Assembly: GCF_937891315.1 (NCBI RefSeq)
Contig: NZ_CALAGI010000058.1
Location: forward strand, 1-7,073
Source: an uncultured Amaricoccus sp.
GTDB taxonomy: Bacteria > Pseudomonadota > Alphaproteobacteria > Rhodobacterales > Rhodobacteraceae
Reading direction: 5' to 3'
DNA: 7,073 nucleotides
The notes beneath the pieces were generated by a model that worked only from the letters and a program-made list of their open reading frames with translations, was not told the origin of the DNA and did no database searches. Positions 1 through 6,268 of this stretch are shown one piece after another. The position numbers and the translations under genes are program-made. Within the stretch, counting starts at the first letter, position 1. Each line of letters starts with the position of its first letter.

Positions 1-1656
1 GGCGCGGACGAGGACGGCGACGGCCTGCACGACCTCCTCGTGCTGGACGGTCCGCCCCGCGACGTGGCACTGCGCGCGAGCCCGAAACACCTCGCGGCGC
101 GCGCCGTGTCGATCCGGAGCGGTGCGTCGCTGCTCGAGCTCGTGCCGCCGGGCGATCTCGCCGCGGTGCTTGGCCCCCGCGACGCCTCGGGCCGCACGCC
201 CGTCGTGGCGGTGCGCCGCTCGACGCTGGCCGAAACGCGCGGCTTCCTGCGGCGGGCTGGACTGCGGCCGGCCGCGATCGTCGGCGCCGGCGCCTTTCCG
301 GGCTTCGCCGCCCCGCCCCGCCTGACACCGCCGATCTGGCGCGACGTCACGCGCTCCGCCCCGCCCCGGACGCGCCTTGCCATTGGCGCGGTCGCGGCCT
401 CGGCGGTCTTCCTCGCGCTGACCTTCCTGCTCGGCGCCGGCGAACCCGAGACGACCCTCGCCGCCGCCCCTGACACGCTCGCCCCGGCCCTCGCCGCGCC
501 GGTCGCGCCGCTGGTGGTGGCCAGCGTCGAGACCGCTCCGGTGGCCGCGCCCCTGGCCTCGACGGTCGCCGCGCCTGTCGTCGCCATCGCCCCGCCGCGC
601 CATGCGCCGTCGCCGCGGCTGGTGGCGGAGGCCGCGCCGAAGGCGCCGGCGCCGCTCGGGCCGGTGGTGACGCAAGGGACGCGCGACATGCCGGAACTCG
701 CGGGGCTGAAGCCCACGGACGATCTCTCCGCCGACCGGATCGCGGCGCGCATCCTGCCCGTTCCGGCGCCGCCCCGCCGTCCCGGCTCCGCCGCGCCGGT
801 GGCGTCCTTCGACGCGGCCGGCCGGCCCGCGCCACGCCCCTCCCAGGCCTCGGTCGCGACGGTCGCGCCGAAGGCCCTCGCGACAAGGCCCGCGCCGGTC
901 GCCGACGGCCTTCGTCCCCGGGCACGCCCGCTCGGCGCGCCGCCGGCCGCGCTCTCCGCCGCGATCACCGGAGCGGTCAACAAGGCCACCGCCGAGCCGG
1001 TACGCGTCGCCTCGCTCAGCACGGCGACCGACGCCGCCGCGCTGGTCGCCGCCACCGTCGCCGCCACCACCGTCGCCGCGCCCGAGCCGAGGCCGGTCCG
1101 CGCCGCGGCCATCCAGCCGGTGAAGGCCCAGCCGGTGACCGTGCGCGTCAAGCCGAAGCCCGCCGTTCTGGCGACCCGCGCGCCGCTGGCGGAAAAGCCG
1201 ACGCCCATCACCGCGAAACCGGTCCCGATCGCGGCGAAGCCGGTCCCGGTAACGACCGTCCCGACCAGAACCGTCACCACCAAGGCTGTCCCGGTGAAGC
1301 CCGTCGCCACGCGCGCGCCGGTCATGGCTCCCGCGCCGAAGGTGGTGGCGCAGCGCCCCGCCGCGCCGACCGTCCGCCAGGCGAGCCTCGCCCCGGCCAA
1401 GACGGCTCCGCAAAAGCAGATGGTCGCGGCCCGGCCGACGGTCGAGAAGGCCGGCCTGTCGCGCGGCAGCGTCTCGCTGCTCGGCGTCTTCGGCGTCGAG
1501 GGCGAGCGCCACGCGCTGGTCCGCCTGCCGAACGGCAAGGTGAAACGGGTACGCGCTGGCGACAACCTGTCGGGCGTTCAGGTCGCGTCCGTCGGCGCCG
1601 ATACCGTCCGCCTGACCGGCGGCGGCCGCGACACCCTGCTGAAGCTCGCCGAATAG
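1..1656 (+). CDS. Pilus/type II secretion-like membrane protein with PilP/GspC-like C-terminus (5' partial)
   Basis: The frame is open from the first base, so the true start probably lies outside the window. A GTG at 40 is the first possible start inside, but it has no ribosome binding site and cuts into an apparent domain. Seen in order: a soluble part (to about nt 370) ending in a beta-alpha unit around VVAVRRSTLAETRGFLRRAG; one hydrophobic segment at nt 376-438 (LAIGAVAASAVFLALTFLLG); about 1,000 bases of Ala/Pro/Val-rich, low-complexity linker with KPVP-type repeats near nt 1195-1310; and a compact C-terminal domain at nt 1471-1653 (SLLGVFGVEG, ALVRLPNGKVKRVRAGD, VRLTGGGRDTLLKL). The C-terminal pattern of a beta strand, then LPNG, then a basic GD turn, resembles the PilP/GspC homology region. 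The N-terminal part resembles the cytoplasmic PilM/GspL-like part of a Rhodobacterales protein family. I infer an inner-membrane protein with a periplasmic linker. Many relatives are named only hypothetical or, misleadingly, IF-2-like. The coding assignment is strong; the function is tentative. Confidence 0.8.
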   Translation, partial: GADEDGDGLHDLLVLDGPPRDVALRASPKHLAARAVSIRSGASLLELVPPGDLAAVLGPRDASGRTPVVAVRRSTLAETRGFLRRAGLRPAAIVGAGAFPGFAAPPRLTPPIWRDVTRSAPPRTRLAIGAVAASAVFLALTFLLGAGEPETTLAAAPDTLAPALAAPVAPLVVASVETAPVAAPLASTVAAPVVAIAPPRHAPSPRLVAEAAPKAPAPLGPVVTQGTRDMPELAGLKPTDDLSADRIAARILPVPAPPRRPGSAAPVASFDAAGRPAPRPSQASVATVAPKALATRPAPVADGLRPRARPLGAPPAALSAAITGAVNKATAEPVRVASLSTATDAAALVAATVAATTVAAPEPRPVRAAAIQPVKAQPVTVRVKPKPAVLATRAPLAEKPTPITAKPVPIAAKPVPVTTVPTRTVTTKAVPVKPVATRAPVMAPAPKVVAQRPAAPTVRQASLAPAKTAPQKQMVAARPTVEKAGLSRGSVSLLGVFGVEGERHALVRLPNGKVKRVRAGDNLSGVQVASVGADTVRLTGGGRDTLLKLAE

Positions 1657-1663
1657 ACGATCC

Positions 1664-1687
1664 GGCGGGGCGCCCCGGCGCCCCGCC
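1664..1687. terminator. Bidirectional GC hairpin between convergent genes
   Basis: A perfect inverted repeat has arms GGCGGGGCGCC (1664-1674) and GGCGCCCCGCC (1677-1687) separated by two bases. A real RNA loop would open one or two inner pairs. It starts 8 bases after the stop of the plus-strand gene and lies 11 bases beyond the stop of lpd, so it could serve both. Neither strand has a T-run after the stem, so this would be a U-tract-less hairpin, as is common in GC-rich genomes, and termination efficiency cannot be judged from sequence. Confidence 0.65.
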
Positions 1688-1697
1688 CCGCGACGCG

Positions 1698-3092
1698 CTA
1701 CATGTGCAGCATCTTGCCATAGGCGTCGAGCACGGCCTCGTGCATCATCTCGCTCAGCGTCGGATGCGGGAAGACGGTGTTCGCCAGCTCGACCTCGGTC
1801 GTCTCCAGCGCGCGGCCGATGACATAGCCCTGGATCAGCTCGGTCACCTCGGCCCCGACCATGTGCGCGCCGAGCAGTTCGCCCGTCTTCGCATCGAACA
1901 CGGTCTTGATCATCCCCTCGGGCTCGCCGAGCGCGATCGCCTTGCCGTTGCCGATGAAGGGGAAATGCCCGACCTTGACCTGATAGCCCTGCGCCTTCGC
2001 CTTGGCCTCCGTCAGGCCGACGCTCGCCACCTGCGGATAGCAGTAGGTGCAGCCGGCGATGTCGCCCGGCCGCGTCGGATGCGGATCGAGGCCCGCGATC
2101 AGTTCGGCCACCATGACGCCCTCGTGCATCGCCTTGTGCGCGAGCCACGGCGGGCCGGCGACGTCGCCGATCGCGTAGAGGTCGGGCACGCCGGTCCGGC
2201 AGTATGCATCCACCACCACATGCGTCCGCTCGACCTTCACCCCGGCCGCCTCGAGGCCGATACCCTCGACATTGCCGACGATGCCGACGGCCGAGATGAC
2301 CGTGTCGAACTCCCGAACCTCGATCTTGCCGGCCGCCTCGATATGGGCGACGACCTTGTCAGGCGCGCGGTCGAGCGCCGTCACGGTGGTGTTCTCCAGG
2401 ATCGTCATGCCCTGCTTCTGAAACTGCTTTCGCGCGAAGGCCGAGATCTCGGCATCCTCGACCGGCAGCACGCGATCGAGCACCTCGACCACCACCGTCT
2501 CGGCGCCAAGCGTGTTGTAGAAGCTCGCGAACTCGATGCCGATCGCTCCCGAACCGATGACCAGCAGCTTCTTCGGCATATGGGGCGGCACCAGCGCATG
2601 CCGATAGGACCAGACACGCGCGCCGTCCGCCTCGAGCCCCGGCAGATCGCGGGCGCGGGCGCCGGTGGCGAGGATGATCGCCTTCGCCTCGACGATCCGC
2701 TCGCCCTTGTCGGTGGCGACCGCGATCCGGCCGGCGCCGGCCAGTTTCGCCGCGCCCATCACCACGTCGATCTTGTTCTTCTTCATCAGAAAGCCGACGC
2801 CGGAATTCAGCTGCTTCGCGATTCCACGCGAACGCTCGACCACCGCTTCGAGATCGAAGCCGATGTTCTCCGCGCTCAGCCCGAACTCCTTCGCCCGGTG
2901 CATGAGATGGAACACCTCGGAACTGCGCAGCAGCGCCTTGGTCGGGATGCAGCCCCAGTTGAGGCAGATGCCGCCGAGATTCTCGCGCTCGACAATCGCG
3001 ACGCTCATGCCGAGCTGCGCGCAGCGGATCGCGGCGACATAGCCTCCGGGGCCGCTGCCGATGATCGCCACGTCGTAGGTCTTGCCAACCAT
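1698..3092 (-). CDS. lpd: Dihydrolipoyl dehydrogenase (E3)
   Basis: This FAD flavoenzyme reoxidises protein-bound dihydrolipoamide with NAD+, as the E3 subunit of pyruvate, 2-oxoglutarate or branched-chain oxoacid dehydrogenases or the glycine cleavage system, in the cytoplasm. The protein is 464 residues, normal for the family. Visible motifs: FAD-binding GSGPGG at 12-17; redox disulfide in GGICLNWGCIPTKALL with Cys43 and Cys48; ATG at 142-144; NAD-binding GSGAIG at 180-185 followed by an acidic strand end (VVEV); second FAD motif AIGDVAGPPWLAHKA with Asp310; and the dimer-interface active site HPTLSE with His443 and Glu448. All key residues are present. The ATG start gives the usual short lead-in before DVAIIGSG; only a G-rich stretch, not a clean Shine-Dalgarno, precedes it. 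No E1 or E2 genes are beside it, so the complex it serves is not shown by context. It may be the distal gene of the minus-strand run, 94 bases after the DUF924 gene. Confidence 0.97.
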   Translation of the reverse strand: MVGKTYDVAIIGSGPGGYVAAIRCAQLGMSVAIVERENLGGICLNWGCIPTKALLRSSEVFHLMHRAKEFGLSAENIGFDLEAVVERSRGIAKQLNSGVGFLMKKNKIDVVMGAAKLAGAGRIAVATDKGERIVEAKAIILATGARARDLPGLEADGARVWSYRHALVPPHMPKKLLVIGSGAIGIEFASFYNTLGAETVVVEVLDRVLPVEDAEISAFARKQFQKQGMTILENTTVTALDRAPDKVVAHIEAAGKIEVREFDTVISAVGIVGNVEGIGLEAAGVKVERTHVVVDAYCRTGVPDLYAIGDVAGPPWLAHKAMHEGVMVAELIAGLDPHPTRPGDIAGCTYCYPQVASVGLTEAKAKAQGYQVKVGHFPFIGNGKAIALGEPEGMIKTVFDAKTGELLGAHMVGAEVTELIQGYVIGRALETTEVELANTVFPHPTLSEMMHEAVLDAYGKMLHM

Positions 3093-3127
3093 GCGCCTAG
3101 CCCCCGGAGAATACGTCGCTTTCGCCC

Positions 3128-3189
3128 GCTGTTAGCCGATTTGTCCCGACCCGGCCAGAGCCGCCGGGCCGGATCGGCGGACCGGCTCA
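3128..3189 (-). terminator. Possible hairpin after the DUF924 gene (weak)
   Basis: The 94-base gap between the DUF924 stop and the lpd start is rich in complementary GC blocks. On the minus strand CGCCG and CGGCG can pair, extended by GAGC with GCTC across a bulge and overlapping the stop codon. An alternative pairing is CCGGCC with GGCCGG. No T-run follows. It could attenuate or end transcription before lpd, but competing folds of similar size make this weak. I found no convincing -35/-10 pair for lpd in the rest of the gap. Confidence 0.25.
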
Positions 3190-3756
3190 GCCCGCCGCCT
3201 GCCCATAGGCCAGGCGATAGCCTCCGGCTTCGAGGAACGCGGCCTCCTCCGGCGTCGAACGACGGCTGAGCGCGGCGTTCCGGTAGGGGAAGCGCCCGAA
3301 CTGGCGGATGACCGCGCGATGCGCCCGGGAGTGGCGGACCTGCTCGGGGTCGCCGGCGCTCAGGAGGGTCAGCCGCATGCCCTTTTCCTGATTGGCGACC
3401 GATTCCGAGTGCGTGAACGGCAGATAGAAGAACGGCCGCTCCCGCCCCCCGACCCGTCGGTCGAAACCACGCCGGATCGCGCGCGTGGCGATGGCGAGCG
3501 CCTTGCCGTCGCTGGCGAACGATCGCGGGTCGCCCCGGAACATGTTGCGGGGGAACTGGTCGAGCAGGATCAGCAGCGCGAGGCAGGCGCGCGGCTCGCA
3601 GGTCCAACCGTCGAACTCTCCACGCCGCGCCCGCTCCCACAACGCGCCGAAGCGCTCGCGGATCAGATCGTCGAGCCCGTCGGATGGATCGAACCAGCCC
3701 TGTTCACCCACCTCGTCGAGCCAGAATTTCAGGATATCCTCGGCCGTCTGGTCCAT
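3187..3756 (-). CDS. DUF924 family protein (TPR-like fold)
   Basis: The 189-residue protein matches the DUF924 family in length and in all its hallmark blocks: N-terminal ILKFWLDE and WFDPSDGLDDLIRERF (about 8-36), LLDQFPRNMFRG at 64-75, PFFYLPFTHSES at 108-119 followed by NQE, and near the C-terminus FGRFPYRNAALSRRSTPEE at 153-171 then FLEAGGY. The family is known as an all-alpha, TPR-like bacterial protein, also found in some eukaryotes, with no established biochemical role, so no function is assigned. It has no signal peptide or membrane segment and is probably cytoplasmic. The ATG at 3756 is preceded on the minus strand by AAAGGGA at about 8 bases, a usable ribosome binding site. It starts 31 bases after the MFS stop, so the two genes are probably co-transcribed. 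That pairing is the only local functional clue. Confidence 0.92.
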   Translation of the reverse strand: MDQTAEDILKFWLDEVGEQGWFDPSDGLDDLIRERFGALWERARRGEFDGWTCEPRACLALLILLDQFPRNMFRGDPRSFASDGKALAIATRAIRRGFDRRVGGRERPFFYLPFTHSESVANQEKGMRLTLLSAGDPEQVRHSRAHRAVIRQFGRFPYRNAALSRRSTPEEAAFLEAGGYRLAYGQAAG

Positions 3757-3787
3757 TTCCGTCCCTTTCTTTCTTCACCGCGCGAGA

Positions 3788-5071
3788 TCAGGCCCGCGCG
3801 GCGTCGTCTTCCAATTCCCCTTGATCGGCGGGCACGGCGCCCGCCGCCCAGTCGATGGCGACACCCTGCGCCACTTCGAGCGCCACGGGCGACGATTGCG
3901 GCAGCACGGGCGCGTAGGCCCTGCCGGCCCGGCGCGAGGGCCGCCGCCACATGCGATAGGCGCCATAGCCCGCGACCAGCCCGAACAGCCCCGCCAGATA
4001 GAGAAAATAGGTATCCGCCCCGAAACGCGTCATCAGCCAGCCGATCAGGAACGGGCCGGAGATCGCGCCGAGCCCGTTGATGAAGAGCAGTCCGCCCGAG
4101 GCAGCCGGCATGTCGGCGGGATCGAGAAAGTCGTTGGTATAGGCGATCAGCAGCGCATAGAGCGGATTGGCGATCCCGCCCACCAGAAAGCCGCCGACCA
4201 GCAGCAAGGCCCCCCGGTCCGGCAGGAAGAAAAACCCGAAGCTCGCCACCGCGCCGGCCGCCGTCATGCCGATGATCAGCACACGCCGGTCGATCCGGTC
4301 CGAGATCCAGCCGATCGGGAACTGGCAGACGAGCCCGCCGAGATAGATCGCGGCGACGAAGCTCGCGATCTCGCCGACATCGAGGCCCTTCTGCGTGCCG
4401 AACACCGAGGCCATGCTGAAGATCGCCGCGTAGACGCCGCCGAGCGCGAAGGTGCCGACGCAGCCGAGCGGCGAGATCGCGAAGAGCTGGCGGAGCGTCA
4501 TCGGCTTCGTCGTCAGATAGGCGGGCGCCGTGCTGACGGTCAGCAGGATCGGCGCGAAGGAGACCGAGACCAGCACAGACATCACGATGAACAGCGAATA
4601 GCCGGCGGGATCGGCCAAGTTGAGCAGCGCCTGCGCCGAGATGATGCCGACCATCTGCACGATCATGTAGAGCGACAGCGCCTGTCCCCGCGTCTCGTTG
4701 GTCGCCGCCTCGTTCAGCCAGCTCTCGGCGACGACATAGATGCCGGCGAAACAGAAGCCGATCACGAACCGCATGGCGACCCATAGCGCCGGGCTCGGGT
4801 CGAGCGCGTAGAGGATGAAGGCCGCCGAGACCAGCGAGGCCAGGGCAGAGAAGACCCGCACATGCCCGACGCGTCGGATCATGGCCGCGATCCGCCGGGT
4901 TCCGACCAGAAAGCCGAGGTAGTAGCCGCTCATCACCCAGGCCATGGTGGTGGCGTCATAGCCCTCGATCGCGCCGCGAATGCCGAGCAGAGTCCCCTGC
5001 AGGCCGTTGCCGACCATCAGAAGCATCATGCCGAGCAGCAGGGCCCACGAATTTTTCAGGATGAAGAGCAT
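3788..5071 (-). CDS. MFS transporter, YcaD-like
   Basis: This 427-residue polytopic inner-membrane protein has about twelve hydrophobic segments in two six-helix halves. It resembles the YcaD group of the major facilitator superfamily. Supporting signs are the N-terminal block LLLGMMLLMVGNGLQGTLLG, the helix 4-5 region VVAESWLNEAATNETRG (113-129) that parallels YcaD VVVES...RNRG, and the second-half signature QFPIGWISDRIDRR (250-263). Helices end near residue 374. A hydrophilic tail of about 50 residues follows, first basic (RRPSRRAGR) and then acidic at the end (ELEDDAARA), probably in the cytoplasm. The substrate is unknown; YcaD itself is a putative transporter without a firm substrate. 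No upstream in-frame ATG or GTG exists, so 5071 is the best start, although no Shine-Dalgarno is evident. It lies 82 bases after queA, with its own candidate promoter and a dyad in that gap, and 31 bases before the DUF924 gene. Confidence 0.93.
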   Translation of the reverse strand: MLFILKNSWALLLGMMLLMVGNGLQGTLLGIRGAIEGYDATTMAWVMSGYYLGFLVGTRRIAAMIRRVGHVRVFSALASLVSAAFILYALDPSPALWVAMRFVIGFCFAGIYVVAESWLNEAATNETRGQALSLYMIVQMVGIISAQALLNLADPAGYSLFIVMSVLVSVSFAPILLTVSTAPAYLTTKPMTLRQLFAISPLGCVGTFALGGVYAAIFSMASVFGTQKGLDVGEIASFVAAIYLGGLVCQFPIGWISDRIDRRVLIIGMTAAGAVASFGFFFLPDRGALLLVGGFLVGGIANPLYALLIAYTNDFLDPADMPAASGGLLFINGLGAISGPFLIGWLMTRFGADTYFLYLAGLFGLVAGYGAYRMWRRPSRRAGRAYAPVLPQSSPVALEVAQGVAIDWAAGAVPADQGELEDDAARA

Positions 5072-5114
5072 CGCGGGCTGTCCGAATCTTGTCGCCGAGC
5101 ATCCGACGCGCCGA

Positions 5115-5127
5115 CGGTTCCGAACCG
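5115..5127. promoter_or_regulatory. Perfect dyad CGGTTC-C-GAACCG, possible operator for the MFS gene
   Basis: Two 6-base arms form an exact inverted repeat around one central base, in the 82-base gap upstream of the MFS gene. As RNA it could close only about four pairs with a five-base loop, so a DNA-binding protein site is more likely than a terminator. If the candidate promoter at 5140-5168 is real, the dyad covers roughly +7 to +19, a usual place for a repressor operator. No regulator gene is adjacent, and the binding family is unknown. Confidence 0.35.
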
Positions 5128-5139
5128 CTCAGCCGCGAC

Positions 5140-5168
5140 ATCATAAAGCCATTTCAGCCGTTCGGCAG
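5140..5168 (-). promoter_or_regulatory. Candidate promoter for the MFS-DUF924 genes
   Basis: On the minus strand TATGAT (5140-5145) matches the sigma-70 type -10 consensus at five of six bases. CTGCCG (5163-5168) lies 17 bases upstream with three of six matches to TTGACA. The -35 falls inside the end of queA. The predicted start near 5133 would give an untranslated leader of about 61 bases carrying the dyad at 5115-5127. The prediction rests mainly on the -10 element. Confidence 0.35.
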
Positions 5169-6197
5169 CAACAGCGAGCCATCGCCATAGGAAAAGAAAC
5201 GGTATCGCTCCGCGATCGCATGGGCGTAGATCGCGTGGATCCGCCGCGCGCCCATCAGCGCCGAGACCAGCATCATCAGCGTCGATTTCGGCAGGTGAAA
5301 GTTGGTCATCAGTCCGTCGGTGACCCGGAACTGGTAGCCGGGGCGGATGAAGATCGCCGTCTCGCCACGCCAGGGCGCGATGCCGCCGCCGGCGGCGGCG
5401 GTTTCCAGCACACGGAGCGCGGTGGTTCCGACCGGGATCACCCGCCCGCCCGCGGCCCGCGTGGCGGCGACCGCCTCGGCGGCGTCCGCGCTGATCTCGC
5501 CCCATTCGGCATGCATGCGATGCTCGTCCGGATTCTCGACCTTGACCGGCAAGAAGGTCCCCGCCCCGACATGCAGCGTCACCCGCGTCCGCCGTACGCC
5601 TTGCGCTTCGAGAGCCGCCAGCAGCGGCGCGTCGAAATGCAGCGCCGCCGTCGGTGCCGCGACCGCGCCGGGATGCGTCGCGAAGACGGTCTGATAGTCT
5701 TCCCGGTCGCGGGCGTCCGGCGCCCGCCGGGCGGCGATATAGGGCGGCAGCGGCGTCTCGCCGACCGCGAGCAGCGCGGCCTCGAGCGCCTCGCCGTCGC
5801 GATCGAAGGCGAGCAGGATCTCGGCGCCGTCCTTGTCGCGCACCTCGGCCGACAGCTCCGCCCCGAAGTCGATCCGATCGCCGGCGACGAGCCGCTTTCC
5901 CGGCCGGGCGAGCGCGCGCCAGAGGCCGTCGCCGCTCCGGGCGATCAGTGTCGTCTCGACCCGCGCCACCGCGCCACCCGGCCGCGCGCGGGTTCCGGTC
6001 AGCCGCGCCGGAATCACCTTCGTATCGTTCAGAACGAGGAGGTCCCCCGGGCGCAGCCAGGTCCCGAGCGCCGCGACCGTGGAATCCTCGATCCGCTCGG
6101 GACCGGCGACCAGCAGACGCGAAGCGGGCCTCGGGCGCGCGGGGCGCAGCGCGATCAGGTCCTCGGGCAGGGCGAAATCGAAATCGGCGAGGCGCAT
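5154..6197 (-). CDS. queA: S-adenosylmethionine:tRNA ribosyltransferase-isomerase
   Basis: QueA transfers and isomerises the ribosyl group of S-adenosylmethionine onto 7-aminomethyl-7-deazaguanine in the wobble position of GUN-anticodon tRNAs, giving epoxyqueuosine in the queuosine pathway. The 347-residue protein is of normal length and carries the family blocks in order: MRLADFDFALPEDLIALRPA (1-20), LVLNDTKVIPARL (54-66), PLPPYI (149-154), DYQTVFA (168-174), GAVAAPTAALHF (177-188), HVGAGTFLPV (209-218), HRMHAEW (226-232), VGTTALRVLE (256-265), TNFHLPKSTLMMLVSA (298-313) and YRFFSYGDGSLLL near the end. An upstream in-frame ATG at 6245 would add 16 residues. The start at 6197 is preferred because AAGGA (6204-6208) sits 6 bases before it, family members begin MRLxDFDF, and the extension would start upstream of the likely promoter. 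The partner gene tgt is not in the window. Confidence 0.97.
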   Translation of the reverse strand: MRLADFDFALPEDLIALRPARPRPASRLLVAGPERIEDSTVAALGTWLRPGDLLVLNDTKVIPARLTGTRARPGGAVARVETTLIARSGDGLWRALARPGKRLVAGDRIDFGAELSAEVRDKDGAEILLAFDRDGEALEAALLAVGETPLPPYIAARRAPDARDREDYQTVFATHPGAVAAPTAALHFDAPLLAALEAQGVRRTRVTLHVGAGTFLPVKVENPDEHRMHAEWGEISADAAEAVAATRAAGGRVIPVGTTALRVLETAAAGGGIAPWRGETAIFIRPGYQFRVTDGLMTNFHLPKSTLMMLVSALMGARRIHAIYAHAIAERYRFFSYGDGSLLLPNG

Positions 6198-6218
6198 CAC
6201 TTGTCCTTCGGTCGCCGC

Positions 6219-6247
6219 CGTATAGTTTGCGCGGAGGCGGGCCACAA
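6219..6247 (-). promoter_or_regulatory. Candidate queA promoter (-35 TTGTGG, 17 bp, -10 TATACG)
   Basis: On the minus strand TTGTGG (6242-6247) and TATACG (6219-6224) are separated by exactly 17 bases. The -10 keeps TATA and the -35 keeps TTG of the sigma-70 consensus. Transcription would start near 6212, leaving a leader of about 15 bases that holds the AAGGA ribosome binding site of queA at 6204-6208. The geometry is good; the match to consensus is moderate. Confidence 0.45.
6221..6226 (+). promoter_or_regulatory. Candidate -10 element for bcp
   Basis: TATAGT on the plus strand matches five of six bases of the -10 consensus and shares its TATA core with the opposing queA -10. Transcription would start near 6233 with a leader of about 36 bases. 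The only TTG-type -35 (TTGTCC, 6201-6206) is 14 bases away, which is too short, so the upstream half of the promoter is unsupported. It may rely on an activator. Confidence 0.3.
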
Positions 6248-6258
6248 CGTCCGCGATC

Positions 6259-6265
6259 GGAGGAG
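6259..6265 (+). promoter_or_regulatory. Ribosome binding site of bcp
   Basis: GGAGGAG lies a few bases before the ATG at 6269. It fixes the start of the peroxiredoxin, although the same reading frame is open far upstream through the queA antisense strand. Confidence 0.8.
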
Positions 6266-6268
6266 TTC

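Noticed and set aside
1704..3269. A 521-codon open frame on the plus strand opposite lpd
   Set aside because: It is the antisense of an intact, motif-complete lpd. The translation is rich in Arg, Asp and His with no recognisable domain, and it runs through the gap into the DUF924 gene, as expected from GC-rich third-position bias.
3319..4786. Long plus-strand and alternative minus-strand frames over the DUF924 and MFS genes
   Set aside because: They shadow two well-supported genes and give Arg-rich translations without domains.
5382..5399. Perfect 18-base palindrome of GCC and GGC triplets
   Set aside because: It lies inside queA and encodes an Ala-Ala-Ala-Gly-Gly-Gly run, so the symmetry follows from codon choice.
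6198..6245. Sixteen-residue N-terminal extension of QueA
   Set aside because: The shorter start has a well-spaced AAGGA and the family-typical MRLxDFDF beginning. The extension would start upstream of the candidate promoter.
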